Made by a program: the position numbers and the translations under genes. Below are positions 34,559-43,298 of a stretch of DNA of 64,000 nt, one piece after another. How positions within the stretch are numbered: the stretch's first letter is position 1; each line of letters opens with the position of its first letter. Origin of the DNA: Halomonas sp. BDJS001 (GTDB lineage Bacteria; Pseudomonadota; Gammaproteobacteria; Pseudomonadales; Halomonadaceae); contig NZ_CP110535.1 of NCBI RefSeq assembly GCF_026104355.1, positions 1,550,001 through 1,614,000 of the forward strand. Reading direction: 5' to 3'. The notes below the pieces were generated by a model. It had not been told where the DNA came from. It saw nothing but the letters and a program-made list of their open reading frames with translations, and made no database searches.

Positions 34559-35476
34559 ATGAAGAGTAACATGCTATTACCATTAATGCCCCAAGATACA
34601 CCTGAGAATGAACAGTTACAGTTAGCGAAAACACTGTGGGTAGAAGGCGATTGGGCGGCACTAATCGCACTTGCAAATGATATTGACGATGACGCCGATA
34701 ACACCCAGCTTAAAATTTACCTAGCAGCTGCCTATGCTCAACTTGGCGACTGCGCAAATGCCTTGGCATCTTGGCAACTGGTTGAGCAGAGAGAGGGTGA
34801 GGATAGAGTTGAACGGTTATGGCGCTATCGGTTATTACTTTCAGGTGTTCATAATAGCCTAGCGCGAGCTAGAGCCGTGAATGGGGAGTTACAAAAGGGT
34901 CAAGAGCATTGGAATACTTCGCTAGATCTGGTCATTTATGGCCCGCAGCAACGTTTAGTCACCCAGGTTCGCGCCAAACAGCAACTCAAGCAACTAGGCC
35001 TACCTGAAAGCTGGGCGGTGAAGTCGTTTGAGAAGGACGATATACAGCATAACGTACCCTACGGGCTTTTAGCTGAGCTTCATGAGCAGTGTCCAAACGA
35101 TCCAGCAATCTTAATTGGCTTAGCAGAAAGCGTGCAGCGTCAAGGCTTGTTTGATGAAGCTATCCGGCATTGGCAAACCCTTGCCTCCATTTTGCAAGAA
35201 AATATGCCCCAAACCTATTACGACAGGTTGGATGAAGCTTATCAAAATCAAAAAAGCTTTCCACAAGGTACAGCTGAAGAAGAACGCTTAATTGGTGATG
35301 GAGACAAACATGAGTTCCTTAAAAGGCTGCATCAAAAATTAAAACCCAATTTGTATCTAGAAATTGGCGTGCAAACAGGAAAAAGCCTGTTGTTAGCGGA
35401 GTGTCAAGCAATTGGTGTAGACCCTATGCCAAGACCAAATATTAAGCTGCAAAAAACCATACGTTACTACGCATGA
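34559..35476 (+). CDS. TPR-like protein with N-terminal part of a class I methyltransferase (frameshifted)
   Basis: The 305-residue frame has TPR-like helical repeats (about 1-240; LKIYLAAAYAQLGDCANALASW) and ends in the first part of a SAM-dependent methyltransferase: LYLEIGVQTGKSLLLAE (about 265) and AIGVDPMPRP. The fold stops abruptly at GCA TGA, and the next frame opens at the overlapping ATG (35473) with MTSDEFF..LAFIDGMHLFEYALRDF, which is the rest of the same methyltransferase. One missing base would explain the split. Alternatively, ATGA overlap could give two coupled peptides. The DNA is AT-rich. Confidence 0.6.
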   Translation: MKSNMLLPLMPQDTPENEQLQLAKTLWVEGDWAALIALANDIDDDADNTQLKIYLAAAYAQLGDCANALASWQLVEQREGEDRVERLWRYRLLLSGVHNSLARARAVNGELQKGQEHWNTSLDLVIYGPQQRLVTQVRAKQQLKQLGLPESWAVKSFEKDDIQHNVPYGLLAELHEQCPNDPAILIGLAESVQRQGLFDEAIRHWQTLASILQENMPQTYYDRLDEAYQNQKSFPQGTAEEERLIGDGDKHEFLKRLHQKLKPNLYLEIGVQTGKSLLLAECQAIGVDPMPRPNIKLQKTIRYYA

Positions 35477-35922
35477 CCAGTGATGAATTTTTTAAAAATA
35501 ATGCCCATCACTACTTAACAAAATCCCCAGATTTGGCATTTATTGATGGTATGCATTTGTTTGAGTACGCATTGAGAGATTTTATTAATGTCGAACAATT
35601 TTCAAGTTCAAACACAGTAGTAGTGATTGATGATGTTTTTCCTGGTCATCCAGCACAGGCGGAGCGTGAGCGGCGTACTCGGGCTTGGACAGGTGATATT
35701 TGGAAGCTCATTGAAATATTCGAAAAGTATAGGCCTGATTTAAGCATTGCTAAAATTAATATATACCCTACAGGTTTGCTAGTTATATCAAACTTGGATT
35801 CAAGCAATAAAGAATTAGAGTATAATTACACGGAATTAGTGAAATTGTGGTCAAGCAAAGAGCTAGATGCTAAGTGGGTAATGCGTGCGGATACTATAGG
35901 TGCTGAAGAGTTTTTAAATTGA
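35473..35922 (+). CDS. C-terminal part of the split class I methyltransferase
   Basis: The 149-residue frame starts at ATG 35473, overlapping the upstream stop by four bases. It carries LAFIDGMHLFEYALRDFIN and VVVIDDVFPGH, the downstream strands of a class I methyltransferase whose glycine-rich SAM motif is at the end of the upstream frame. On its own it lacks the SAM-binding loop, so it is probably inactive unless the two parts assemble or the frameshift is a reading error. Confidence 0.6.
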   Translation: MTSDEFFKNNAHHYLTKSPDLAFIDGMHLFEYALRDFINVEQFSSSNTVVVIDDVFPGHPAQAERERRTRAWTGDIWKLIEIFEKYRPDLSIAKINIYPTGLLVISNLDSSNKELEYNYTELVKLWSSKELDAKWVMRADTIGAEEFLN

Positions 35923-35957
35923 TATTGAGATTTTAATCATAGGGATTGGTGAATTAA

Positions 35958-38321
35958 ATGAATCTAAGTAATAAACTGCATACTAGTGATCAGGAGTTGG
36001 TTGCTACTGCTAATAGACTGTTGCGTGAAAAAAAATATGACGAAGCAGTTGTTTTATATCGACAAGCTATAAAGCAGCATCCAGCTTTGGAAAGTTCTTT
36101 AAATTTTAATATTTTAATGGCTCAGAATAAAAAACGAAATGTTAAAAATCAGGTTTCGAAAGCCCCTGGTGAAAACAATGTCAATAAGCCAATATTGAAA
36201 TGCAAGTATAATGTTAAGATAGAAAAAAAAGATGAAAGTGTTGTTTCAGGTTGGGCTGTAAATGAAGAAGACAAAAAAGAAGTATTCGATATCAAGGTTG
36301 ATGTAAATGGTTTTAATTACTGTACAGTTCAAAATGGCATAAAACGGCTAGACTTAAAAAAACATAGAAAAAGTGAAGGATTAGGTGGTTTTTTAATAAA
36401 ATTTCCTAAAGGGATTTTCGATAAAGACTCTAATCAGGTGATTTTAAAATTGCCTTCTGGAAGAAAAATAGAGTGCTTTGTTAATAGAAGTGAAAGAAAA
36501 GTAACTAATTTCGGTGATTACAATAACGCTGCATCCCCAGTAAGTATCATTGTTCCTATTTATAACGCGTTGGAAGATTTGAAAGTTTGTGTGGATAGAC
36601 TTCGGTTGTATACAGATGAAAGTGTCTGTGTGTATTTGATTAATGATGCTAGCCCAGATGAAAATATAAATATTTTTTTAGAAACTTTAAAATACGATAA
36701 TCAATTTGTTGTAGTTAATAATACGCAAAATATGGGTTTCACAAGGACAGTCAATAAAGGGCTTGACCTTTGTAAGAATGATGATGTTGTGATACTTAAC
36801 TCTGATGCTAGGGTTACTCCTTTTTGGTTAGAAAGTATTCTTTTTGCCGCTAATACGGATAGCAATATAGCAACGGTCACTCCTATGTCTGATAGGGCTG
36901 GCGCTTTTTCCGCTCCGAATATTGGAAATGATAACAAGTTGCCATTGGGTGTCTCTGAAATTGAGTACTCCAAAGCTTTTAGGCGGCGCTCTATTGGGCT
37001 ATATCCGACAGTACCTACAGGAAATGGGTTCTGTATGTATATTCGCCGTTCTTGTATAAATCAGGTAGGAAACCTTGATGAAAAAGCTTTTCCAAAAGGT
37101 TATGGGGAAGAGAATGATTTTTGTATGCGTGCAAGAAAACACGGGTGGCGTAATATTATAGATGATAGAACATATGTATTTCATGATAGGTCAAAGAGTT
37201 TTGGTGAATCAAAAAATGACTTGATGATAGCCGGAAGGAAAATAATTGATAATCGTTATCCAGATTATAAAAAAGCGATATCCGTCTTCACACAAGATCT
37301 AAAAATTAAGCTTGCACGTTTTCAAGCCAAAAAAGCAATTTATGATTGTCAACACGAGGTGATAAAAGATAGGTGCCTATTTGTAGTTTCAACTAAAACC
37401 GGAGGTACTCCTCAGACAAATAGAGATTTAATGCTGGCTTTAAATGATTCAATAGAACCATGGTTGTTGCATTGTGATAGTGAATTTTTAACGCTTTATA
37501 AAGTTGGAAAAGTTGATGACGAGGTTGTTTTGCGTCATGAGCTGTCAGAACCTGTTGATCCTCTGACTCATACTTCCCATGAGTATGATCGAGTGGTTTA
37601 CAATTGGCTATTTGAATTCGGGTTTTCGATAGTACATATAAGACATCTAGTATGGCATTCATTGGGTTTGACTAAGATTGCTAAGTTAGCAGGAGCTAAG
37701 GTAGTTAAATCTTTTCATGATTACTATGCGCTGTGTCCAACAGTAAAGCTATTAGATAACGACTTGTTTTTTTGTGAGGGCGATTGCTCTAAGTCTCAAG
37801 CAAAGCAAGATTGTAGCTTCCCTTTGTGGGAAAGCGGTGCCCTTCCTCCCTTAAAAGGTGCGTGGATACACAACTGGCGCGAAAATTTTTCAAACGCATT
37901 GCAATATGTAGATGCATTTGTTACAACATCCGAACATGCTAAAAATATATTTTTAGATAATTTTAAATGTATTGACTCTAATAGGTTCAAGGTTATCAAA
38001 CATGGAAGAGATTTTGAAAAGTTTGTTAATCCTAAGCAAGAAATTATAGCTAAAAATAGATACAAAATTCTAATCCCAGGTAATATAGATGAAGCTAAAG
38101 GGCTTAACGTTATTCTGTCTCTTTTAGAGAGAGATAAAGATGAGCTTTTAGAATTCCATGTTTTAGGCAATGCTCGTCAAACTTTATTGCAAAATGCAAG
38201 CGAAAGACTAGTGTTTCATGGGAAGTATGAGAGAGACGAATTTGCAGAGCATGTGGCTAAAATAAAACCAGATGTAGGCGCAGTTTTTCCATTTGGGATG
38301 AGACATGGTGCCATACATTAA
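35958..38321 (+). CDS. Multidomain glycosyltransferase, 5' part (frameshifted)
   Basis: The 787-residue frame has a short TPR-like N-terminus (about 10-50), a GWA module (about 85-185; VVSGWAVNEEDKKE), a GT2 domain (about 193-440; SIIVPIYNALEDL, ILNSDARVTPFW, GYGEENDFCMRARKHGW) and a GT4-like domain (from about 470; GGTPQTNRDLMLAL, KHGRDFEKF, KILIPGNIDEAKGLN). It stops at AIH* after running out of frame: at 38284-38288 there are five T where six would restore FSIWDETWCHTLTEL and join the next frame. Its intact paralogue is at 43299. AT-rich DNA. Confidence 0.7.
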   Translation: MNLSNKLHTSDQELVATANRLLREKKYDEAVVLYRQAIKQHPALESSLNFNILMAQNKKRNVKNQVSKAPGENNVNKPILKCKYNVKIEKKDESVVSGWAVNEEDKKEVFDIKVDVNGFNYCTVQNGIKRLDLKKHRKSEGLGGFLIKFPKGIFDKDSNQVILKLPSGRKIECFVNRSERKVTNFGDYNNAASPVSIIVPIYNALEDLKVCVDRLRLYTDESVCVYLINDASPDENINIFLETLKYDNQFVVVNNTQNMGFTRTVNKGLDLCKNDDVVILNSDARVTPFWLESILFAANTDSNIATVTPMSDRAGAFSAPNIGNDNKLPLGVSEIEYSKAFRRRSIGLYPTVPTGNGFCMYIRRSCINQVGNLDEKAFPKGYGEENDFCMRARKHGWRNIIDDRTYVFHDRSKSFGESKNDLMIAGRKIIDNRYPDYKKAISVFTQDLKIKLARFQAKKAIYDCQHEVIKDRCLFVVSTKTGGTPQTNRDLMLALNDSIEPWLLHCDSEFLTLYKVGKVDDEVVLRHELSEPVDPLTHTSHEYDRVVYNWLFEFGFSIVHIRHLVWHSLGLTKIAKLAGAKVVKSFHDYYALCPTVKLLDNDLFFCEGDCSKSQAKQDCSFPLWESGALPPLKGAWIHNWRENFSNALQYVDAFVTTSEHAKNIFLDNFKCIDSNRFKVIKHGRDFEKFVNPKQEIIAKNRYKILIPGNIDEAKGLNVILSLLERDKDELLEFHVLGNARQTLLQNASERLVFHGKYERDEFAEHVAKIKPDVGAVFPFGMRHGAIH

Positions 38322-38326
38322 CTGAG

Positions 38327-39646
38327 TTGTTTTCAGTAGGCCTCCCCGTGTTTGTTTTGGATTATCCAACCGTTGGCGACAGAGTCAAGGAGTACAACGC
38401 TGGATGGGTTCTAAAAAACAAGGAAACTGAATTATTATATGAAGAAATTAAAGTTTCTCTAAATACAGACTTGAATAACAAGCTGTCAGGTGTCAAAGAC
38501 TGGCAAGAAAAAGAGGGCAAGTTTAGAGATATAAGATGGATGGCTGCTCAATATCATGCTCTTTATCAGAGTTTGTTTAACAAGATAGATTTGGGACAAA
38601 CTGTTTTGACTGATCGCATAGTTGGTGTGGTTTGCCCAAGTGATCGAAAGCAGGTGCGCGGCAATGGTTCGACTTATGTGAGAGTATGGGAACGAACGGT
38701 AAATGACTTGAGTAATGATGTAACATATTGCCGAATGTCTTCTGACCAGCTAATAGCAGGCTTAGAAGTCGGAGATATTAAAAAATTAATTATACAAAGA
38801 AATGCTTTAACTCCAGCAGGCGTAGATGCCTTAATTAATTCTTCGAAGAGAGGTGATGTAAAGTACTTGCTGGACTTGGATGATGATCTTTTAAATGTGC
38901 CAGACAGTATCGATACTAAGTCAATTTATAAAAATTATAAATCTCATCTTGAAAAGCTAATAATGAATGCAAATATCGTAACTGTTTCAACAAACGAGCT
39001 AAAAGACTCGCTAAGTAAGTATACAGATAAAGTTTATACATTGGAAAATAAAATAAGTGAACGCTTATGGAGAGGAGAGGAAAACGTACATACAAAAAAT
39101 AATGTCGTGGTGTATGTCGGCACACGCACACATAAAGAGGACTACAATTTCATTTTGCCGTATATTGAGGAAGTTGCAAAATTAATTCCTGATTTTACCT
39201 TTCGTGTTATAGGTGTGTTAGACAGTAAAATTACGATACCTAGTTGGGTTCAGAGGGTAGATGTGCCAGTGGACAAAGTCGACTATCCTGATTTTGTTGA
39301 CTGGGTTAAAACCCAAGTACAAGACGCTGTGGCCGGAGTTGCTCCACTTATTGAAAATGAATTTAATAATCATAAGTCATATTTGAAAGTGTTAGAATAT
39401 TCTTCCTTAGGGTTGCCTGTTGTCGCTTCTGACACTATACCTTATAGAAAACTTAAAGCGAATATAAAAGGTTTGGTATATGCCAATAATGCTATAAAAA
39501 GTGATTGGGTTAATGCGCTTGTTTCGTACATTGAGGATAAGCCTTATTCCATAGAGTGTGGTGAGGTTAATAAACAAACAGTTTTTGAGTATTTTTCTTT
39601 AGCAAGTGAAATAAAATCCTTTGCTGAACTGTTAAACACAAACTAG
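38327..39646 (+). CDS. Multidomain glycosyltransferase, 3' part (after frameshift)
   Basis: The 439-residue frame continues the preceding glycosyltransferase: GLPVFVLDYPTVGDRVKEYNAGWVL matches the paralogue's GLPVLVSDFPTLQDRV (pieces). After the GT4 end it adds a further domain of about 330 residues not present in the paralogue (VGVVCPSDRKQVRGNG, VYVGTRTHKEDYNFILPYI, VAGVAPLIENEFNNHKSYLK), which looks like a second GT4-type donor domain. The annotated start is a TTG and is probably not used; the natural start would be 35958 if the frame were restored. The full protein would be about 1230 residues. Confidence 0.65.
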   Translation: MFSVGLPVFVLDYPTVGDRVKEYNAGWVLKNKETELLYEEIKVSLNTDLNNKLSGVKDWQEKEGKFRDIRWMAAQYHALYQSLFNKIDLGQTVLTDRIVGVVCPSDRKQVRGNGSTYVRVWERTVNDLSNDVTYCRMSSDQLIAGLEVGDIKKLIIQRNALTPAGVDALINSSKRGDVKYLLDLDDDLLNVPDSIDTKSIYKNYKSHLEKLIMNANIVTVSTNELKDSLSKYTDKVYTLENKISERLWRGEENVHTKNNVVVYVGTRTHKEDYNFILPYIEEVAKLIPDFTFRVIGVLDSKITIPSWVQRVDVPVDKVDYPDFVDWVKTQVQDAVAGVAPLIENEFNNHKSYLKVLEYSSLGLPVVASDTIPYRKLKANIKGLVYANNAIKSDWVNALVSYIEDKPYSIECGEVNKQTVFEYFSLASEIKSFAELLNTN

Positions 39647-39825
39647 ATTTTTTAAATGCTACGCTTGTTTATTTTTATTGTTTAGTTGTTGACGATAATT
39701 GCTTTCTCAATTTTTTGTTAATTTGGGTTGTAATATGCCCACAAATCTAAGGCCTTGTATGCTTTAAATTGCTTGCGAAAGTTTTGATCTGAATATGGGA
39801 TAAATTTTACATTAAAGGTGTCTTT

Positions 39826-41967
39826 ATGAAAGTGAATAAGCCAAACTTTTTAATCGTTGGAACTCAGAAAGGTGGTTCAACATGGCTTTATGATTGTCTT
39901 AAAAAACACAAGCAAGTTTTTCTACCTGAAAAAGTTGAGCTGCTATTTTTTAATAAAAGAAATTGGCGTGATGAAAATGAAATTTCTAGCTATCTCTCTA
40001 ATTTTAAAGAGGCAGCTGACCGACATGTTGTCATTGGTGAAAAAACACCATCATATTTTTGGTCTGTAGATTCTTCTTCTCGATTTTGTAAGCCTGGTGT
40101 TAATCATAATGAATTTATAGCCAAGTCTGCAGTTGAGTTTTGCGGAAAAGATCTTAAAGTTATTTATTCTCTTCGGCACCCTGTTTGGCGAGCTGTATCC
40201 GCTTTTTTTCACCATGCCAAGCGCGACAGAATTGCACCAAATGCTTCTATCAGCGAATATTATGAACGCTTTGGTATAGTGGACTTGGGTTTTTATTCTA
40301 GGCATATTAATTCATGGGTTTCTGAACTTTCTTCAGATAACTGCCTGGGATTGATAATGGAGCGCGATATAATTAGTGATCCCTTGACAGGTATAAAAAA
40401 AGCGGAAAATTTTTTAGGTTTATATCAAGATGAAAGTATTGTTAATGCTGCAGCTTCTAATAAGGGCAGCAGTAGAAGATATGATAATCATAAGATATCA
40501 TTGAATATAGATAAGTCTCCTTATGTTACTGCAAATGAGCTTTGTGAGTTATTAGAGTTTTATAGAGAAGATATGGATGAGGTGAGAGAACTTATGAAAG
40601 ATTCTCTTCCTGAGTGGCAGTCTATTGATAACTCAATTCAAAATTTTTATTTGGAATCAAAAAAGAAGACTAGTTATTCACTTAAAAATATAGGGTTGGT
40701 AAGCAATAATGCAAAAATGAAGGAAGAAGGAATTCTTTTTTCTGAAGGTGCATTCAAGAGGGCGGGTAAAGATTGTTCTTTCTTCCCTCCATCTAAAGTA
40801 GGTGATTCTACTTTAGTGCGAGATGTGAAATTGGGCGAGTTTTCTTATTTAGTTGATGGGTATTTTTATTCAGTTGATATAGGTCGATACTGTTCTATTG
40901 CCCGAAATGTAAATATAGGTCAAGGTAATCATGTGACCAGTTGGGTTTCAACGCACCCATTCCAATACGGTGAAGATATTTTTGGCTATTGGAATAATGA
41001 TTCGTTATCAAAATCTTTTTCTAGTCTTAAGGTTAACCGAAAAAAAGCTTTAGAAGATATTAGAACAGTTAGAACAGTCATAGGTAATGATGTTTGGATA
41101 GGTAATGGTGTTTTTGTATCGAAAGGAGTTAACATTGGAACTGGTGCTGTAATTGGAGCTAGCTCCGTAGTTACTAAAGACGTGCCTCCATATGCTATAG
41201 TAGCTGGAGTCCCTGCCAGAGTGATAAGATATCGCTTTTCTGAAAATTTAATTGAAAAACTTCTGGCATCAGAATGGTGGATGTATGCTCCTTGGCAGAT
41301 TGATCACTTAGATTTTACTTGTCCAGAAACTTTCTTAGAAGAATTTGAAAAGCTAAGGGCATCTAGCACTATTTTGCCGTATATAACACCTGTTATAAAA
41401 AAATTAAGGGGAATTGATTTTATGGATCCGGTTTTAAGTAGTCAAGTTGTTGTGCTAGGCCCACCTCGCTCTGGTACCTCTGCTGTCGCTGGAGTGTTAA
41501 TAATATTAGGCGTTAATATGGGTGTTGTAAATCAAAGTAATCATGAAGATCCAAGAATGAATTATAATAGAAATGCTTTAAAAAATATAAAGGAGGTTGT
41601 TGCCAATAGATCTAAGTCTGAGTCTGGCTCAATATGGGGTTGGAAAGAGCCTACTACTCATAGATATATAGAGCAAGTTTATAAGATGATGGAAAATCCT
41701 AAGGTAATAATTTCATCAAGAAGTCCAGTTAAGTGCGCCGAAAGCAAGTTGAAGAGAAATCCAGCTGCCCCTGATGATTATGAAACTGATCTGTCTTTGT
41801 CATTAGCAATATCTAAAATGTACTCTGATATTTTTGGTGTCGTAAAAAAAATTGGTCTGCCATATTTAATTATTGATAGCGATGAGTTGATTAAAAAACC
41901 TGAAGAGACTTCAGTAAGTATAGCTTCTTTTTTAGGGCTGAAAATAGACAAACATAAAATTGAATGA
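39826..41967 (+). CDS. Sulfotransferase-acetyltransferase-sulfotransferase fusion
   Basis: The 713-residue product carries three domains. Residues 1-290 are a sulfotransferase: PAPS P-loop VGTQKGGSTWLYDCL and the 3'-phosphate motif SLRHPVWRAVSAFFHH (about 113). Residues 300-500 are a left-handed beta-helix acetyltransferase of the CatB/xenobiotic type: YCSIARNVNIGQGNHV, VIGNDVWIGNGVFV, IGTGAVIGASSVVTKDVPPYAIVAGVPARVI in pieces. Residues 540-713 form a second P-loop domain with LGPPRSGTSAVAG and VIISSRSPVKCAESK. It could O-acetylate and sulfate the same sugar unit. A GTGTCTTT leader precedes the ATG. The DNA is AT-rich. Confidence 0.8.
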   Translation: MKVNKPNFLIVGTQKGGSTWLYDCLKKHKQVFLPEKVELLFFNKRNWRDENEISSYLSNFKEAADRHVVIGEKTPSYFWSVDSSSRFCKPGVNHNEFIAKSAVEFCGKDLKVIYSLRHPVWRAVSAFFHHAKRDRIAPNASISEYYERFGIVDLGFYSRHINSWVSELSSDNCLGLIMERDIISDPLTGIKKAENFLGLYQDESIVNAAASNKGSSRRYDNHKISLNIDKSPYVTANELCELLEFYREDMDEVRELMKDSLPEWQSIDNSIQNFYLESKKKTSYSLKNIGLVSNNAKMKEEGILFSEGAFKRAGKDCSFFPPSKVGDSTLVRDVKLGEFSYLVDGYFYSVDIGRYCSIARNVNIGQGNHVTSWVSTHPFQYGEDIFGYWNNDSLSKSFSSLKVNRKKALEDIRTVRTVIGNDVWIGNGVFVSKGVNIGTGAVIGASSVVTKDVPPYAIVAGVPARVIRYRFSENLIEKLLASEWWMYAPWQIDHLDFTCPETFLEEFEKLRASSTILPYITPVIKKLRGIDFMDPVLSSQVVVLGPPRSGTSAVAGVLIILGVNMGVVNQSNHEDPRMNYNRNALKNIKEVVANRSKSESGSIWGWKEPTTHRYIEQVYKMMENPKVIISSRSPVKCAESKLKRNPAAPDDYETDLSLSLAISKMYSDIFGVVKKIGLPYLIIDSDELIKKPEETSVSIASFLGLKIDKHKIE

Positions 41968-42030
41968 TAAATAACTTTTTGGCGCCTGGAGGATATAAAT
42001 CTATACCATCTGAATTAGGTAAGTTTTAAG

Positions 42031-43197
42031 ATGAAAATAGCAATTGCCGGCACAGGCTACGTAGGCCTTTCCAACGCAATGCTGTTGGCTCAGCACCATA
42101 AAGTGGTTGCGGTGGATATCGTGCCTGAAAAGGTAGCGATGCTGAATGATCGCCGCTCGACCATTGAGGATGCCGATATTTCAGCTTTCTTATTGCGTGA
42201 TGACTTACGGTTTCATGCTACGTTGGATGCAGAGGCTGCGTACCGCGATGCCGATTATGTAATTATTGCCACACCCACAGACTATGACCCTGAAACGAAC
42301 TACTTTAACACCACCAGTGTTGAGGAAGTGATCAAACAGGTTATGCAGGTAAATCCTGACGCGGTGATGGTGATTAAATCTACCGTGCCTGTTGGCTATA
42401 CCGTGGAGGTCAGCAAGCGGCTAGGAACTCAAAACGTTATATTTTCCCCGGAGTTTTTGCGGGAAGGTAAAGCGCTGCACGACAACCTTTATCCTTCACG
42501 CATCATTGTTGGAGAACGCTCTGAGCGCGCAGCCACGTTCGCCGAGCTGTTAAAACAAGGAGCTATTAAGCAGGACATTGAGGTGCTACTCACTAATAGC
42601 ACCGAAGCAGAAGCCATAAAGCTATTCGCCAATACTTACCTGGCGATGCGCGTTGCCTACTTTAACGAGCTGGATAGCTACGCGGAAACCCACGGGTTGA
42701 ATACCAAGCAAATCATCGAAGGGGTAGGGTTAGACCCCCGCATTGGTAGTCACTATAACAACCCCAGCTTTGGTTACGGTGGCTATTGCCTGCCGAAAGA
42801 TACCAAGCAGCTGTTGGCTAACTACCAAGATGTGCCTAGCAATATGGTTCAAGCCATTGTGGATGCCAACCGAACCCGTAAGGATTTTATTGCCGAATCC
42901 GTGTTACGCCGTAAACCAAAGGTGGTCGGCGTATACCGTTTAATTATGAAGACCGGTTCCGATAACTTCCGTGCCAGCGCCATGCAGGGCGTAATGAAGC
43001 GTATCAAGGCTAAGGGCGTAGAAGTGGTCGTGTATGAGCCAGTGCTGAAAGAAGATACCTTCTTTGGCTCTCGAGTGATGCGTGATCTAGCGGCCTTCAA
43101 GGCAGAGTGTGGTGTAATACTCGCCAACCGCATGGTCGATGAACTGAAAGATGTTGCTGATAACGTATATACCCGTGATCTGTTTGGTAGCGATTGA
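42031..43197 (+). CDS. ugd: UDP-glucose 6-dehydrogenase
   Basis: The 388-residue enzyme oxidises UDP-glucose to UDP-glucuronate with NAD+, the source of uronic acid for capsules. It shows the N-terminal Rossmann motif [56 protein letters not shown] (pieces) and the catalytic cysteine in [15 protein letters not shown]. It marks the return to higher-GC DNA after the AT-rich block and precedes the large glycosyltransferase gene. Confidence 0.94.
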   Translation: MKIAIAGTGYVGLSNAMLLAQHHKVVAVDIVPEKVAMLNDRRSTIEDADISAFLLRDDLRFHATLDAEAAYRDADYVIIATPTDYDPETNYFNTTSVEEVIKQVMQVNPDAVMVIKSTVPVGYTVEVSKRLGTQNVIFSPEFLREGKALHDNLYPSRIIVGERSERAATFAELLKQGAIKQDIEVLLTNSTEAEAIKLFANTYLAMRVAYFNELDSYAETHGLNTKQIIEGVGLDPRIGSHYNNPSFGYGGYCLPKDTKQLLANYQDVPSNMVQAIVDANRTRKDFIAESVLRRKPKVVGVYRLIMKTGSDNFRASAMQGVMKRIKAKGVEVVVYEPVLKEDTFFGSRVMRDLAAFKAECGVILANRMVDELKDVADNVYTRDLFGSD

Positions 43198-43298
43198 GCG
43201 GTGGCCTGAAGCCCCTATTTCAATGGTGCTTTGCTACATGAATGTTGTGTTCTTTCCAGGCAGCTCCGTTTTTTTATCTCTTGGTGTTGAGTCGTTCT

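Noticed and set aside
38284..38330. Programmed ribosomal frameshift as the explanation of the split GT
   Set aside because: The T run is present, but the intact paralogue has no such arrangement and no stimulatory structure is obvious; simple base loss is more economical.
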